Shown here piece after piece: positions 44,967-54,527 of a stretch of DNA of 64,000 bases; positions within the stretch are counted from its first letter, which is position 1; every line of letters begins with the position of its first letter. Under the pieces are notes generated by a model, which was given only the letters and a program-made list of their open reading frames with translations, did no database searches and was not told the origin of the DNA. The translations under genes were made by a program, and so were the position numbers. Source of the stretch: Pelobacter sp. (GTDB lineage: Bacteria; Desulfobacterota; Desulfuromonadia; Geobacterales; Pseudopelobacteraceae); NCBI GenBank assembly GCA_030824515.1, contig JAVBXN010000008.1, forward strand, positions 146,323-210,322. The letters run 5' to 3'.

Positions 44967-46652
44967 CTAACTCCCCTCTGCAGCCAGCGCCCGCTCGTAT
45001 TCGCGGCGCAGCATTTCGGTATCCGCGGTGTCGATGACACTCCACGGCAGACATTCGTCACCGGCAATCGTGCGCAGTACGTAGCGATCGGTATCAATCC
45101 CGCAATGCCTGGCCGCTTTCTTGAGATTGGAGCCTTCGGCCATTTCCGCCAACAGTGGCGCCAAACGCCGGTCGCCACGCGACAACAGCGCCTGCAGATA
45201 TGATTCCCGCAGGCTCTCGACCTTGAGACGCACGTTGGATAACGGCCGCAGGCGGTTCTCAAGCAGCTTGACCTTGCGTTCCAGCGAAGCGGGCGCCTCC
45301 ATGCCGCACCACTGAAAAGGTGTAAATGGCTTGGGGATGAAGGGATTGACCGAGAGCGTGATTTCTCCCAGCCTCTTGTTGATACGGGCCCGCTCGATCA
45401 CGCGAGCACGTATCTCGCCCACCAGTCGGATCAGTTCGCCCAGATCGTCCTCTGTCTCGCCCGGCAGGCCGATGATCACGTACAGTTTCAGGTTGAGTAT
45501 ATCGCGGGATATCAGCATCTCGCATGCATCCAGGATCTGGGCTTCGCTCAGGTTCTTGCGGATCAGGTCGCGCAGCCGCTGGGAGCCCCCCTCCGGAGCC
45601 AGCGAAATGGTTTTGTGGCCGCTGACCAGCAGCGCATCCAGCATATCGCCATCAATCCGGTCGAGGCGCAGCGAAGAGACCGAGACCTTGGCGCCACGGT
45701 CAACAATGTAGCGGCAGAGTTTGCCGATATCGGCATAATCGGATACGGCCGCTCCGACCAGGCCGACCTTACTGCGATATTCAAGACCCTTGTCCACCAT
45801 CGCCACCAGATTTTCGTAGGGCTGCTGCCGGAAGGTTCCGTAGATGAAACCCGAGCTGCAGAAGCGACAGCCGCGCGGGCAGCCACGGCTGACCTCGATC
45901 AGGAACATGTCTCCGAACTCGGTGTCTTCGGTCAGAATCCTCGAAGCTGAGGGAGGGTGCTGTTCCAGACAGGCCGAGATTCGCGAGACCGGCAGCGGCG
46001 CGCCGGAGACAGATTCGTACTTCAACAGCTTATCTCCGTCGTAGCATGGCCGGTACAATGCGGGAATGTAGATGCCCGGAATACGGCTCATCTCGGCCAG
46101 CAACCCGGTCCGTCCCGCCGGAATCGGTGACAGCAGCGCCGAGACCAGTAGGGGGATAATATCCTCACCTTCACCGACGCAGATCACGTCGATAAAATCG
46201 GCCACCGGTTCGGGATTGATGAAAAAAGCCGCGCCACCGGCGATCACCAGCGGATCGGATTCGTTCCGTTCGGCGGAGTAGAGCGGCAGGCGCGCCAGTT
46301 TGAGAATGGTCGGGATGTTCAGGTAATCCGGTTCAAACGAGGTTGAAAAGGCAATCACGTCGAAGTCGGCCAGCGGCCGCTGGGATTCCAGCGAGAGCAA
46401 CGCCGTGCCGCTGCGGCGGTATTCCTCCAGTTCGTCGCGATCCGGCAGGAAGGCCCGTTCACAGCGTATGCCTTCCGCTTCGGACAGGAGCGCATAGACG
46501 GTCTGGAACCCGAGGCTGCTCATGCCGGTACGATAGCGGCTGGGGGAAACCAGGCAGACCGAAAGCTGCCCGCCATGTCCGGCACCGGGCCGCCCCAGGT
46601 TAATCTCGGTTGCCAGACGGCTGCGTTGCTTCTGCTTGAGGGCCTGGCTCAT
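44967..46652 (-). CDS. Radical SAM protein with B12-binding-like N-terminal domain
   Basis: A 561-residue enzyme. The N-terminal domain (SVCLVSPSRYRTGMSSLGFQ to VICVGEGEDIIP) resembles the cobalamin-binding fold of COG1032-type enzymes, though the axial DxHxxG motif is not evident. The radical SAM cluster motif is SRGCPRGCRFCSSGF, followed by ISLAPEGGSQRLRDLIRK. The C-terminus is helical. The substrate is unknown. It is coupled with the methyltransferase gene downstream. Confidence 0.9.
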   Translation of the reverse strand: MSQALKQKQRSRLATEINLGRPGAGHGGQLSVCLVSPSRYRTGMSSLGFQTVYALLSEAEGIRCERAFLPDRDELEEYRRSGTALLSLESQRPLADFDVIAFSTSFEPDYLNIPTILKLARLPLYSAERNESDPLVIAGGAAFFINPEPVADFIDVICVGEGEDIIPLLVSALLSPIPAGRTGLLAEMSRIPGIYIPALYRPCYDGDKLLKYESVSGAPLPVSRISACLEQHPPSASRILTEDTEFGDMFLIEVSRGCPRGCRFCSSGFIYGTFRQQPYENLVAMVDKGLEYRSKVGLVGAAVSDYADIGKLCRYIVDRGAKVSVSSLRLDRIDGDMLDALLVSGHKTISLAPEGGSQRLRDLIRKNLSEAQILDACEMLISRDILNLKLYVIIGLPGETEDDLGELIRLVGEIRARVIERARINKRLGEITLSVNPFIPKPFTPFQWCGMEAPASLERKVKLLENRLRPLSNVRLKVESLRESYLQALLSRGDRRLAPLLAEMAEGSNLKKAARHCGIDTDRYVLRTIAGDECLPWSVIDTADTEMLRREYERALAAEGS

Positions 46653-46696
46653 GTAATCGTCCTTTTGTTGATAGCGGATATGTGATGCTCGAACTG

Positions 46697-48061
46697 TTAT
46701 TTCAGTTTTTCGAACGTTCCGGCTGGAATGATTATCTTAGCTTCGGATATCACGACCGGTTCAAACGCCTGTACACCCAGCCATCCGGTAAATGACGCAG
46801 GAGCTGCGAGATAGCGCAGCGTGGCCTGCAGCGTCACCTCACCCGCGTATGAAGCTGGCAGTTTCAGCGAGTACTCCTCGATCCTTTTTTCTCCCGGCCC
46901 GAGCCGGTTGTCAAATAGTTTCTCCACTGAATCGTAGTTCAAGAGCGACTGTTTGCCTGCGCCATCAACGAATACGGCCCGATAAAGACGGCTTCCCGTA
47001 GGCACGCTACTGCCGAGTATTGCCGCATCATCCGTGCTGCCCCCCGCAAGCGAATAATCGGCCGTAGCTGGCGGCGGTATTGCCTGAACCGGCGATACCG
47101 GCAAGGCCGTGCCATCCTTAGCAATGGCCCATATCTCCAGCCACATGATACGGAGATCCGAACTTCCGGACGGCATCCTGTGACCCACCCTTGAATTATC
47201 GACAACCACCTTGAACAGGGTCGAACTGCTGTCACCGTTGTTGCGACACGCCTGGATATCGAGCTGGAGCGCTCCTTTCAGCTGTTGGTTATTGTGCGCA
47301 CCGGGAAAGGAGTGGTTGTAGAGCTTGTCGGTTTTAGAAACCTTTGCCTCGCCCGTGATCATGTTCATATGCACATACTCGCCCCGCTCGAATTCGGCGC
47401 GACCCTTGTCCAGATAACCGAGTCTGTTCATATGGCAATCCTGGCATAGAATCCCGGCCTTGACAAAACCGCTCTGCTGCCACTCGCTGAAGGTTGACTT
47501 TACTTCCAGTCCCCGGTGGTTGCGGTCATTATGACACTGTTCACAGAACTCGCTCAGCTGGAAATAGCCTGAATATTCGGCATGCCAGCTGTTGGCGAGC
47601 TGCAAGGGGCCGAGTTTCTTGCGCGACGGGTTCTGTTTGTAGTCACCATTGGAAGCAGAGCCGGTAAGAGTGTGACAGAAATCGCAGGTCACCCCGGTTT
47701 CATAGGCTTCCGCCTGTTGCCGGCTGGTGATCAGCCCGGTATAGTTCATATAGACCACCGGAGCGTGACACCGTACACAGTCACGGGCTTCCGGAACGAA
47801 AGACCTGTCGCGCAGCGCGCGCGGTACCGCATCCTTGAAGTACTGGGCATCGAACAGCGGATTATCGAAAGCACTTGCGTGCATCGAATTCTCGTACTGC
47901 AGATATATCGAGGCGTGGCACCCCTTGCAAGACCGGGAGGATTCGTAGGGATACAGCAATCGTGCTGTTGATGTGTCATCGGCAGGATAGTCGGTCTGTC
48001 CTGTGTTCGCCGCACAGGCAGCAGTACACAGAAACATCAGCAGCAGGATAAGCTTTATCAT
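46697..48061 (-). CDS. Pentaheme c-type cytochrome
   Basis: A 454-residue exported protein with an N-terminal signal (MIKLILLLMFLCTAACAANT). Five heme-binding motifs lie in the first half: CKGCH, CVRCH, CDFCH, CEQCH and CQDCH. The second half has no motif and looks like a beta-rich domain. The layout resembles cytochrome c554-type family proteins of anaerobes, which move electrons in the periplasm. It begins about 65 bp beyond the sfr terminator and ends 44 bp before the radical SAM gene. Confidence 0.92.
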   Translation of the reverse strand: MIKLILLLMFLCTAACAANTGQTDYPADDTSTARLLYPYESSRSCKGCHASIYLQYENSMHASAFDNPLFDAQYFKDAVPRALRDRSFVPEARDCVRCHAPVVYMNYTGLITSRQQAEAYETGVTCDFCHTLTGSASNGDYKQNPSRKKLGPLQLANSWHAEYSGYFQLSEFCEQCHNDRNHRGLEVKSTFSEWQQSGFVKAGILCQDCHMNRLGYLDKGRAEFERGEYVHMNMITGEAKVSKTDKLYNHSFPGAHNNQQLKGALQLDIQACRNNGDSSSTLFKVVVDNSRVGHRMPSGSSDLRIMWLEIWAIAKDGTALPVSPVQAIPPPATADYSLAGGSTDDAAILGSSVPTGSRLYRAVFVDGAGKQSLLNYDSVEKLFDNRLGPGEKRIEEYSLKLPASYAGEVTLQATLRYLAAPASFTGWLGVQAFEPVVISEAKIIIPAGTFEKLK

Positions 48062-48127
48062 CGGCGCCCCCCTTAATTAAGCTTAAATTATAGCAGGGGT
48101 CCGCTTTTGCACAAGGAGCATCCAACA

Positions 48128-48156
48128 AAAAACGCCGCTGTCAGCGGCGTTTTTTG
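48128..48156. terminator. Rho-independent terminator after the sfr genes
   Basis: A perfect GC-rich hairpin (ACGCCGCTG / CAGCGGCGT around a short loop) is flanked by an A run on the left and a T run on the right. It can therefore end transcription in both directions. It lies 150 bp after the sfrA stop (48307) and upstream of the cytochrome gene. Confidence 0.9.
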
Positions 48157-48210
48157 ATCTGGTTCCGGGGATGGTTCCGGTTAGTACATGTACTCTTATT
48201 CTTTCGCACC

Positions 48211-48285
48211 AAACCCCTCTAAATCTCCCCTTGTCATGGGAGACTTCAAGGCTTCCCCCCTGATAAGGGGGGACTGAGGGGGGTT
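48211..48285. repeat. Palindromic repeat related to the element in nuoL
   Basis: The arms (about 48211-48246 and 48249-48285) have CCCCTTGTCATGGG and CCCCCCTGATAAGGGGGG cores and AACCCC/GGGGTT ends. The design is the same as that of the nuoL element. Here it is intergenic, between sfrA and its terminator. Confidence 0.75.
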
Positions 48286-48306
48286 AGTATCAGATGTTAC
48301 GTAGCA

Positions 48307-50895
48307 CTAGGCTTTAGCCAGCGTTACGGCCAGCGGAGAGGATTTCTGTCCCGAAAGCAGATTGACCTGCGGATCCCTGTAATGGGACGGGACGAACAGG
48401 TCACCGCGCTGCTGGTTGGCAGAGGGGCGCGCCTTGAGCGTGATGCTGGCGCTGTCGGAGGTAACTTTCAGCATATCACCGGCAGCAACGCCCAATGCTG
48501 CTGCATCTTCCAGCGATAATTCCAGACAGGCTTCGCCGGCCACCAGCATGTTGTTCTCCGACCAGGTGGTCATGGTTCCGTTGTGGTGCTGCAGCGAGCC
48601 GATCTTCAACGTGAAGGGGCGTGACAACTGCGGCAGCGCAACCGGGTTCAGCGGAGCAAACACAGCTTTTTCGGTCCGGTTCTTGACACGACCCATCCGG
48701 CAGCCGTCATGGTCGCAGGTTTCGCTGTAAAGCCCGGTCAAGGATGTTATTTCATGGTGCAGTTCATCGGATGTCATCGGTGTCATCGCAACCACCGGAG
48801 CAATCAGCGCGTGCAGTTTCATCAGGATTTCGGCATCGGTGCGTGATTCGCCGGCCGGTTTGACGGCTGCGCTGAAACACTGCACCCGGTTATCCGCCGA
48901 AGTGAACGAGCCGGCCTTCTCCGCACCGGTTGCCGCCGGCAGTATGATATGCGCCAAGCGGGCGGTATCGGTCAGGAAGATATCCTGGACCACCAGCAGT
49001 TCAAGCTTCTGCAGCGCCTTCAGGGTGCGATTGCGATCCGGGAGGATATGCAGCGGATCGCTTCCCATCACATATAGAGCCTTGATCTGGCCGGACTCGA
49101 TCGCCTCGATAATCTGAAACAGGTCTTTACCGGGCGTTGCGGGAATGGCGCAATTCCAGGCTGCGCCGAATTTGGCGGCTGCATGTTCATATGTGTGGTA
49201 GCCGGGCAGGTATTCGGGACAAATCCCCATATCCAGCATGCCCTGGGTGTTGTTCTTTTCGTCCAGCGGATAGATTCCGGCTCCATCGGCGCTGGTAGCT
49301 CCGGTCAGCAGCGCCAGGTTGACAGCAGCCGTCACAGCGTTCTTCATGTCGGCGGAACGGATCACGTCAAAGCCGTACAGTACCGCTGTGCTGCCGCCAT
49401 TGCAGATCAGACCGGCGGCCTCGCGCAGCTGCGCTTCGGAGACTCCGCAGGCCGCGGTGATCTTTTCGAAGGAGAGCGCCTCAAGCGATGACTTCAGGCT
49501 GTCAAAGCCCTGAACATTTGCTGACTTGCCCTCCAGTCCCTCAGCCAGGATGGCCTTGTTGAGGCCGGCCACCAGCCAGGCTTCACTCCCCGGGCGACAC
49601 TGCAGAAATGAGTTGGCAAACTTGTTCAGCGAAGTGCCGCGGCTGTTGGCAAGCACCAGCCTGGCATCGTTCTTGGTTACGGCCTGGATCACGCGATAGG
49701 CAAATCCGGCCGATTCACCCTTCAGATCAGCGCCGATCACCACCACCGCGCTGGCCTTCTCGATGGCGTTCATATCGAAGGTGCCGCCGCTGTAACCCAG
49801 CAGTTCCCATTGCAGGATCTGGGACGGCAGATAGCCGAGACGCGCCTCGGAGTCGATGTTGTTGCTGCCCAGCGCTCCACGGAATAATTTCTGGAACAGG
49901 TAGTTTTCTTCGTTGGTGACGCGCGGCGAACCGATACCGGCAACGGCGCCGCCGCCAAGTTCCTTCAGTCTGGCCGCTACGCTGCCCAGCGCCTGCTCCC
50001 AGGTGACCTTTCTCTGGTCGCTGCTTCCCTCACGCATCATCGGCGATGTCACGCGCCCCGGCGAGTTGAAGGCGGCATAGCCGAAACGGCCGTTTGCACA
50101 CAGGTTGCCACGGTTGTAGGTTTCATCGGAGCTGGTCACGCGATCGATACGCCCGTTTTTGGCGTGGTATTCGATCTGGCAACCGGATGAGCAGAAGGCG
50201 CAGATGCCCGGAGTAACATCAAAGGCCCAGGGGCGGCCGCGGAACTTGAACGGCTTGCTGATCAGCGTGCCGGTCGGGCAGGCGTTGATACAGTTGCCAC
50301 AGAAGTCGCAATCCAGCGGTTCGCCGCTGATCGTATCGATAATGGTGCGGTCGCCGCGATCGACTATTTCGATCGCCTCCCGCCCGACTATCTCGCGGCA
50401 GACCTTGACGCATTTTTCGCAAAGGATGCAGCGGTTCGGGTCACTCTCCAGCAGTTTCCAGTCATAACGGATCGGCAGACGTTCCAGTTCGGCCCCGAAC
50501 TTGTTCTTGTCAACCTGAAGACCGTAACAGTTGTCCTGCAGGTCGCATTCGCCGGCCGCATCGCAAACCGGGCAGTCCAGCGGATGATTGACCAGCATCA
50601 GCTCCAGCGTGTTCCTGCGAATCTGTTCAAGCGCAGGTGTGGAGGTCGTCACGTTGATGCCGTCCTTGACCGGGGTATTGCAGGCGGTCATGGGGCGTTC
50701 CACACCCTCGACCTCGACCACGCATATGCGGCAGGCGCCGGTGGTGGAGATCTTCTTCAGCCAGCAGAGGGTCGGGATCTTGATCCCCAGTTCCGTTGCA
50801 GCGTCCAGGATGGTGGTGCCCGTGGGCACCGTTACCTGTTTTCCGTTGATAGTCACTGTTGCCGTTTTTTTCTCGCAGGACTCTATATGTGCCAT
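48307..50895 (-). CDS. sfrA: NuoG-like NADPH-Fe(III) oxidoreductase subunit
   Basis: An 862-residue cytoplasmic iron-sulfur protein. A [2Fe-2S] domain (CWLKKISTTGACRICVVEV ... CNTPV), the His-Cys [4Fe-4S] segment HPLDCPVCDAAGECDLQDNC and two more clusters (CILCEKCVKVC, CDFCGNCINACP) are followed by a molybdopterin-type domain opened by CAFCSSGCQ. No molybdenum ligand residue is evident, as in NuoG. Size and pairing fit the large subunit of Geobacter SfrAB. The assignment of the letters A and B to the two genes is from memory and less certain than the pairing. It starts 69 bp after its partner gene. Confidence 0.85.
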   Translation of the reverse strand: MAHIESCEKKTATVTINGKQVTVPTGTTILDAATELGIKIPTLCWLKKISTTGACRICVVEVEGVERPMTACNTPVKDGINVTTSTPALEQIRRNTLELMLVNHPLDCPVCDAAGECDLQDNCYGLQVDKNKFGAELERLPIRYDWKLLESDPNRCILCEKCVKVCREIVGREAIEIVDRGDRTIIDTISGEPLDCDFCGNCINACPTGTLISKPFKFRGRPWAFDVTPGICAFCSSGCQIEYHAKNGRIDRVTSSDETYNRGNLCANGRFGYAAFNSPGRVTSPMMREGSSDQRKVTWEQALGSVAARLKELGGGAVAGIGSPRVTNEENYLFQKLFRGALGSNNIDSEARLGYLPSQILQWELLGYSGGTFDMNAIEKASAVVVIGADLKGESAGFAYRVIQAVTKNDARLVLANSRGTSLNKFANSFLQCRPGSEAWLVAGLNKAILAEGLEGKSANVQGFDSLKSSLEALSFEKITAACGVSEAQLREAAGLICNGGSTAVLYGFDVIRSADMKNAVTAAVNLALLTGATSADGAGIYPLDEKNNTQGMLDMGICPEYLPGYHTYEHAAAKFGAAWNCAIPATPGKDLFQIIEAIESGQIKALYVMGSDPLHILPDRNRTLKALQKLELLVVQDIFLTDTARLAHIILPAATGAEKAGSFTSADNRVQCFSAAVKPAGESRTDAEILMKLHALIAPVVAMTPMTSDELHHEITSLTGLYSETCDHDGCRMGRVKNRTEKAVFAPLNPVALPQLSRPFTLKIGSLQHHNGTMTTWSENNMLVAGEACLELSLEDAAALGVAAGDMLKVTSDSASITLKARPSANQQRGDLFVPSHYRDPQVNLLSGQKSSPLAVTLAKA

Positions 50896-50963
50896 GCCGT
50901 TATATCTCCATTACCGCATCGTTATTTTTGTTATGCCGGGTAAAAACAACCGCAAACGCCGAA

Positions 50964-52988
50964 CTATACAGCCACCATTGCCATGCGGTAGCATCTCAGA
51001 CAACGGTCGGCTTCGGTCTGGGCGGTGCTGTCGCTGAAACCGAGCTCGACCTCACGATAATTGCCCTTCGCTGCCCGCTCGCGACCATGAATTTCTTTCT
51101 GGCCGGCACGATTGACGGAATCCAGCCAGGCCACTTTTTCATTCTTGTCGTAGACACCCAGATAGGTCAACAGGTCGTCGAAGATATCCTGCTCGCTGAG
51201 ATAGGCCTTGCCCTCTTCCAGCCAGCGCTGTATCACCAGTGCTGCACGGTGGGCGTTGCCGACACAGGCAACCACGGTCAGAGGCCCGATCTCGGCATCG
51301 CCTCCGGCAAACACGCCGTCACAGTCGGTGATCAGCGAACGGGAAAGCATGTTGCCCATACCGTCCTTGAGATCTTTTCCGGCTGCATCCTTGAGCGGCA
51401 GAAACTTGGTAACGACCGTGTTCCACTTGGTGATGTCGATACCCATGTCCGGCGGAATAAAGCCCAGGTCCGGATCCTGGCCGATGGCCGGGATAACCGT
51501 GTCGCACTCGACCACGAATTCGCTGCCCGCCACCGGTTCCGGTCTGCGGCGACCGGAGGCATCAGGCTCGCCCATTGCCATGCGAACGCATTCGACGCCG
51601 GTTACCTGTTCCTTGTCATCGACGATGATCCTGGTCGGAAGCACCTGGAATTCAAATCTGACACCTTCTTCGTCGGCGCCGTCAACTTCCCAGGAATCGG
51701 CCGGCATCTCCTTGCGGGAGCGGCGATAGAGCAGGATCGACTCTTCGGCGCCTTCACGCAGCGCCACACGCACACAGTCGATAGCGGTGTTACCGCCGCC
51801 GACCACGCAAACCTTCTTGCCCATGCCGGTCGGGCGCCCCATGTAGGCCTCACGCAGGAAGTCGATACCACCCGAGAGGAAACCCTTGTAGCCCTTGTCC
51901 TCTCCCTCGACACCCATCGGCTTGGAACGGTGCGCGCCTGGAGCCAGGAACACGGCGTTGTATTTCTGCTTCAGTTCCGGCAGCGAGATATCCTTGCCAA
52001 CCCGGCAATCGTAGATGATTTCAACACCCAGCGACTGGATGATGTCGATGTCACGCTGCAGGATCGTGCGCGGCATGCGGTAAGCCGGTATGCCGACGGC
52101 AATCATGCCCCCGCCGAACCCTTCCGGCAGCGCCTCGTATATGGTGCACTGATAACCTTCCAGCGCCAGGTAGTAGGCGGCGGCCAGGCCGGCCGGACCT
52201 GCGCCGACGATTGCCACAGTCTTGTTCTTTTTGGCCTTGGGCACCATCGGCGGAGTCAGATTGTGCAGACGCTCGTAATCCGATGCGGTGCGCTTCAGCA
52301 CCATGATATTGATCGCGTCATCGACGTTCTTGCGACGACAGGCGGTTTCGCAGGGATGCGGACAAACCCGGCCGCAGACGGACGGCAGGGGCATGTTTTC
52401 GCGGATCGTCGCCAAAGCCTCGCCATACTGGTAATTGCGAAGCTCTTCGACATATTTGGGGATGTCGATGTGGGCCGGGCACTTGTCCATGCAGGGAGCG
52501 GTAATCTTGTGGATGTATTTTGCCGGCTCGGCATTCGGACCGCAGGCGCTGTTGATATAGGCCATGAAATCGGAACGGTAATGCTTGACCGCATCGAAAA
52601 CCGGCACAGTGGCACTCTGACAGAGGGTGCACTTGCAGTTTTTCAGCAGCTCGGCCAGGTCTCCGACCGTATCCAGGTCAGCCTCGCTCGCCTTGCGCTC
52701 CAGCACTTTCCGGAACAGGTCCATCAGTACCTTGGTGCCCTTCTTGCCCGGCGTACAACGGCCGCAACAGTACAGGGTCTGAACACGCTTCATGTACTCG
52801 GCGGTCATTGCCGGCACATCAACGTACTTGTCGAACAGGATGATTCCGTCCCATCCCATGAACGCCCGCAGCGGACGCTCACCGTCAAAGGCAACCGGCA
52901 GACGATAGCTGACCGCTTTCGGTTCTCCGGAAACATTTCTGTTGTCTACTACATCACCGCCCCACGTGGAAAAGATGACCTGTGCCAC
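50964..52988 (-). CDS. sfrB: NuoF/GltD-like NADPH-Fe(III) oxidoreductase subunit
   Basis: About 674 residues from GTG 52988, which has GGAGG five bases upstream. The frame to 53018 lacks such a site. The N-terminal part corresponds to the C-terminal cluster domain of NuoF (CCGRCTPGKKG, CKCTLCQ). A GltD-type domain follows with two clusters (CMDKCPAHIDIPKY; CGRVCPHPCETACRR), a dinucleotide-binding motif AIVGAGPAGLAAAYYLA and a second one, CVVGGGNTAIDCVR, for NAD(P)H. Electrons from NADPH would pass to the NuoG-like partner. The upstream region has a GTATAC-centred partial palindrome. Confidence 0.85.
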   Translation of the reverse strand: MAQVIFSTWGGDVVDNRNVSGEPKAVSYRLPVAFDGERPLRAFMGWDGIILFDKYVDVPAMTAEYMKRVQTLYCCGRCTPGKKGTKVLMDLFRKVLERKASEADLDTVGDLAELLKNCKCTLCQSATVPVFDAVKHYRSDFMAYINSACGPNAEPAKYIHKITAPCMDKCPAHIDIPKYVEELRNYQYGEALATIRENMPLPSVCGRVCPHPCETACRRKNVDDAINIMVLKRTASDYERLHNLTPPMVPKAKKNKTVAIVGAGPAGLAAAYYLALEGYQCTIYEALPEGFGGGMIAVGIPAYRMPRTILQRDIDIIQSLGVEIIYDCRVGKDISLPELKQKYNAVFLAPGAHRSKPMGVEGEDKGYKGFLSGGIDFLREAYMGRPTGMGKKVCVVGGGNTAIDCVRVALREGAEESILLYRRSRKEMPADSWEVDGADEEGVRFEFQVLPTRIIVDDKEQVTGVECVRMAMGEPDASGRRRPEPVAGSEFVVECDTVIPAIGQDPDLGFIPPDMGIDITKWNTVVTKFLPLKDAAGKDLKDGMGNMLSRSLITDCDGVFAGGDAEIGPLTVVACVGNAHRAALVIQRWLEEGKAYLSEQDIFDDLLTYLGVYDKNEKVAWLDSVNRAGQKEIHGRERAAKGNYREVELGFSDSTAQTEADRCLRCYRMAMVAV

Positions 52989-53299
52989 ATAAACCTCCGA
53001 AACCAACCCCTGAAACACTGGGTTAAGTACCTGCTTTTATTAAACAATACTACTACTTGTAATTGTATACAGTATGCATGATTATCACAATAACATCCCA
53101 AAAATCAAGGAAAAAACTGTTGATATTCCAAAGTACTCACAACTAATTTTATCTTTTCAGCCGGAGCCTGTATGTTTAAGAACACATTAAATATTTTTTT
53201 TATTACGCCGGGGCACAGAAAATAGCTTCTAGCTTACTAATGTGATGTGTATAATCGTCAATTCATATTCATAGCCACAGATATGGAGACCACAGACCC
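52989..53299. promoter_or_regulatory. AT-rich divergent promoter region with candidate operator
   Basis: About 310 bp between the leftward sfr genes and the rightward aminopeptidase gene. The segment TTGTATACAGTATGCA (53063-53078) contains GTATAC and a partly dyadic flank of the kind bound by some GntR-family repressors, 75-90 bp from the sfr start. No gene or RNA structure was found. Promoter elements could not be fixed. Confidence 0.35.
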
Positions 53300-54439
53300 A
53301 TGACTACCAATACTTCCCTGGATACGGCATTCAGCTCGCTTTTCGAAACCAATATGGGAATTCGCGCCGGAGAAAAGGTGCTGATATTCAGCGATTCGAT
53401 CCGCGCCGACGAGAACGTGTCGCCATCGGATCTTGATCGCCGCACCAGACTGAACGCGACCGCACACGCCGCGGCCGTATACGCCGCAGAGAAGTACGGC
53501 TGCGGAACCTTCGTGGAGTTCCCCTCCACGTCGGCATCCGGTGTCGAACCACCACTGAGCCTCTGGAACGCGACCTTCGGGGGCGAAACTGTTACGGCGC
53601 TGGAAACGGCCGGACTGCTGGCGAAGCTGCTGTGCAAATCCGCCTCGCCGGAAGAAATTGCCATCGCCAGGGAGATTGTCCTTTCCCGCAAGGATTCCGT
53701 CGTTGACATCATCGTCGCGCTCTCGAACAATTCCACCAGCCACACCCGCTACCGCGCCCTGGCCTGTGCCGCCGGTTGCCGCTTCGCCAGCCTGCCGCAT
53801 TTCGACCCGGACATGTTCCACACTTCCATGACCGTGGACTGGAACCGGCTGGCCGATCGCACCGCACGACTGGTGGAGGCGGTCAACCGCGCCGAATGGA
53901 TCAGGGTCACCACCCCCAACGGCACCAATATGAATATATGTAAACAGGGGCGCCTGGCCAAGGGAGATGATGGACTGCTGACCGCTGACGGAAGTTTCGG
54001 AAACCTGCCGGCCGGCGAAGCCTATCTGGCTCCGCTGGAGTGCAGGAGCCACGGCGTGATGGTCATCGAATGGGGGCCGACCCGCAAACTGGACGATCCG
54101 CTGCGGTTGACGGTCGAGAGCGGTGTGGTAGTCGAAATCGAGGGCAATGACAGCCACCGCGAAAAGCTGGAAACGAGGTTTGCCGAAAACCCGAACTGCC
54201 GCAACATCGCCGAACTGGGCATCGGCACCAATGACAAGGCCAGCCGACCCGACAACGTCCTGGAAGCGGAGAAGATCCTGGGCACGATTCACATCGCGCT
54301 GGGAGACAACACCGGTTTTGGCGGAACGGTCAGCGCCCCCTTCCACGAGGACTATGTATTCTATCAGCCGACGCTGACGGCAATCATGGCAAACGGTGAA
54401 GAGAGAATCATCATAGACGGGGGCAGCTTGCTGATATAG
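53300..54439 (+). CDS. M29-type (AmpS/thermophilic) aminopeptidase
   Basis: A 379-residue cytoplasmic metallopeptidase. The conserved C-terminal block is intact: FGNLPAGEAYLAPLE, then AEKILGTIHIALGDNTGFGG and APFHEDYVFYQP, which supply the Glu, His and Asp metal ligands and the catalytic Tyr. The N-terminal block (MGIRAGEKVLIFSDS) is also family-like. It would release N-terminal residues from peptides. The gene stands alone, 88 bp before the HDOD gene. Confidence 0.85.
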   Translation: MTTNTSLDTAFSSLFETNMGIRAGEKVLIFSDSIRADENVSPSDLDRRTRLNATAHAAAVYAAEKYGCGTFVEFPSTSASGVEPPLSLWNATFGGETVTALETAGLLAKLLCKSASPEEIAIAREIVLSRKDSVVDIIVALSNNSTSHTRYRALACAAGCRFASLPHFDPDMFHTSMTVDWNRLADRTARLVEAVNRAEWIRVTTPNGTNMNICKQGRLAKGDDGLLTADGSFGNLPAGEAYLAPLECRSHGVMVIEWGPTRKLDDPLRLTVESGVVVEIEGNDSHREKLETRFAENPNCRNIAELGIGTNDKASRPDNVLEAEKILGTIHIALGDNTGFGGTVSAPFHEDYVFYQPTLTAIMANGEERIIIDGGSLLI

Positions 54440-54527
54440 AGATGCTCTCCTGAAAGCGGAAGAGGACACACCGGCGCCGTAGCGCTTCACATTAAACCCG
54501 GTCTTCAACAGAACCACGGGACACCCC

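Noticed and set aside
50859..53081. Open frame of 740 codons on the plus strand opposite the sfrB gene.
   Set aside because: The minus strand encodes all cluster and FAD motifs. The plus frame is a mirror of GC-rich codon bias.
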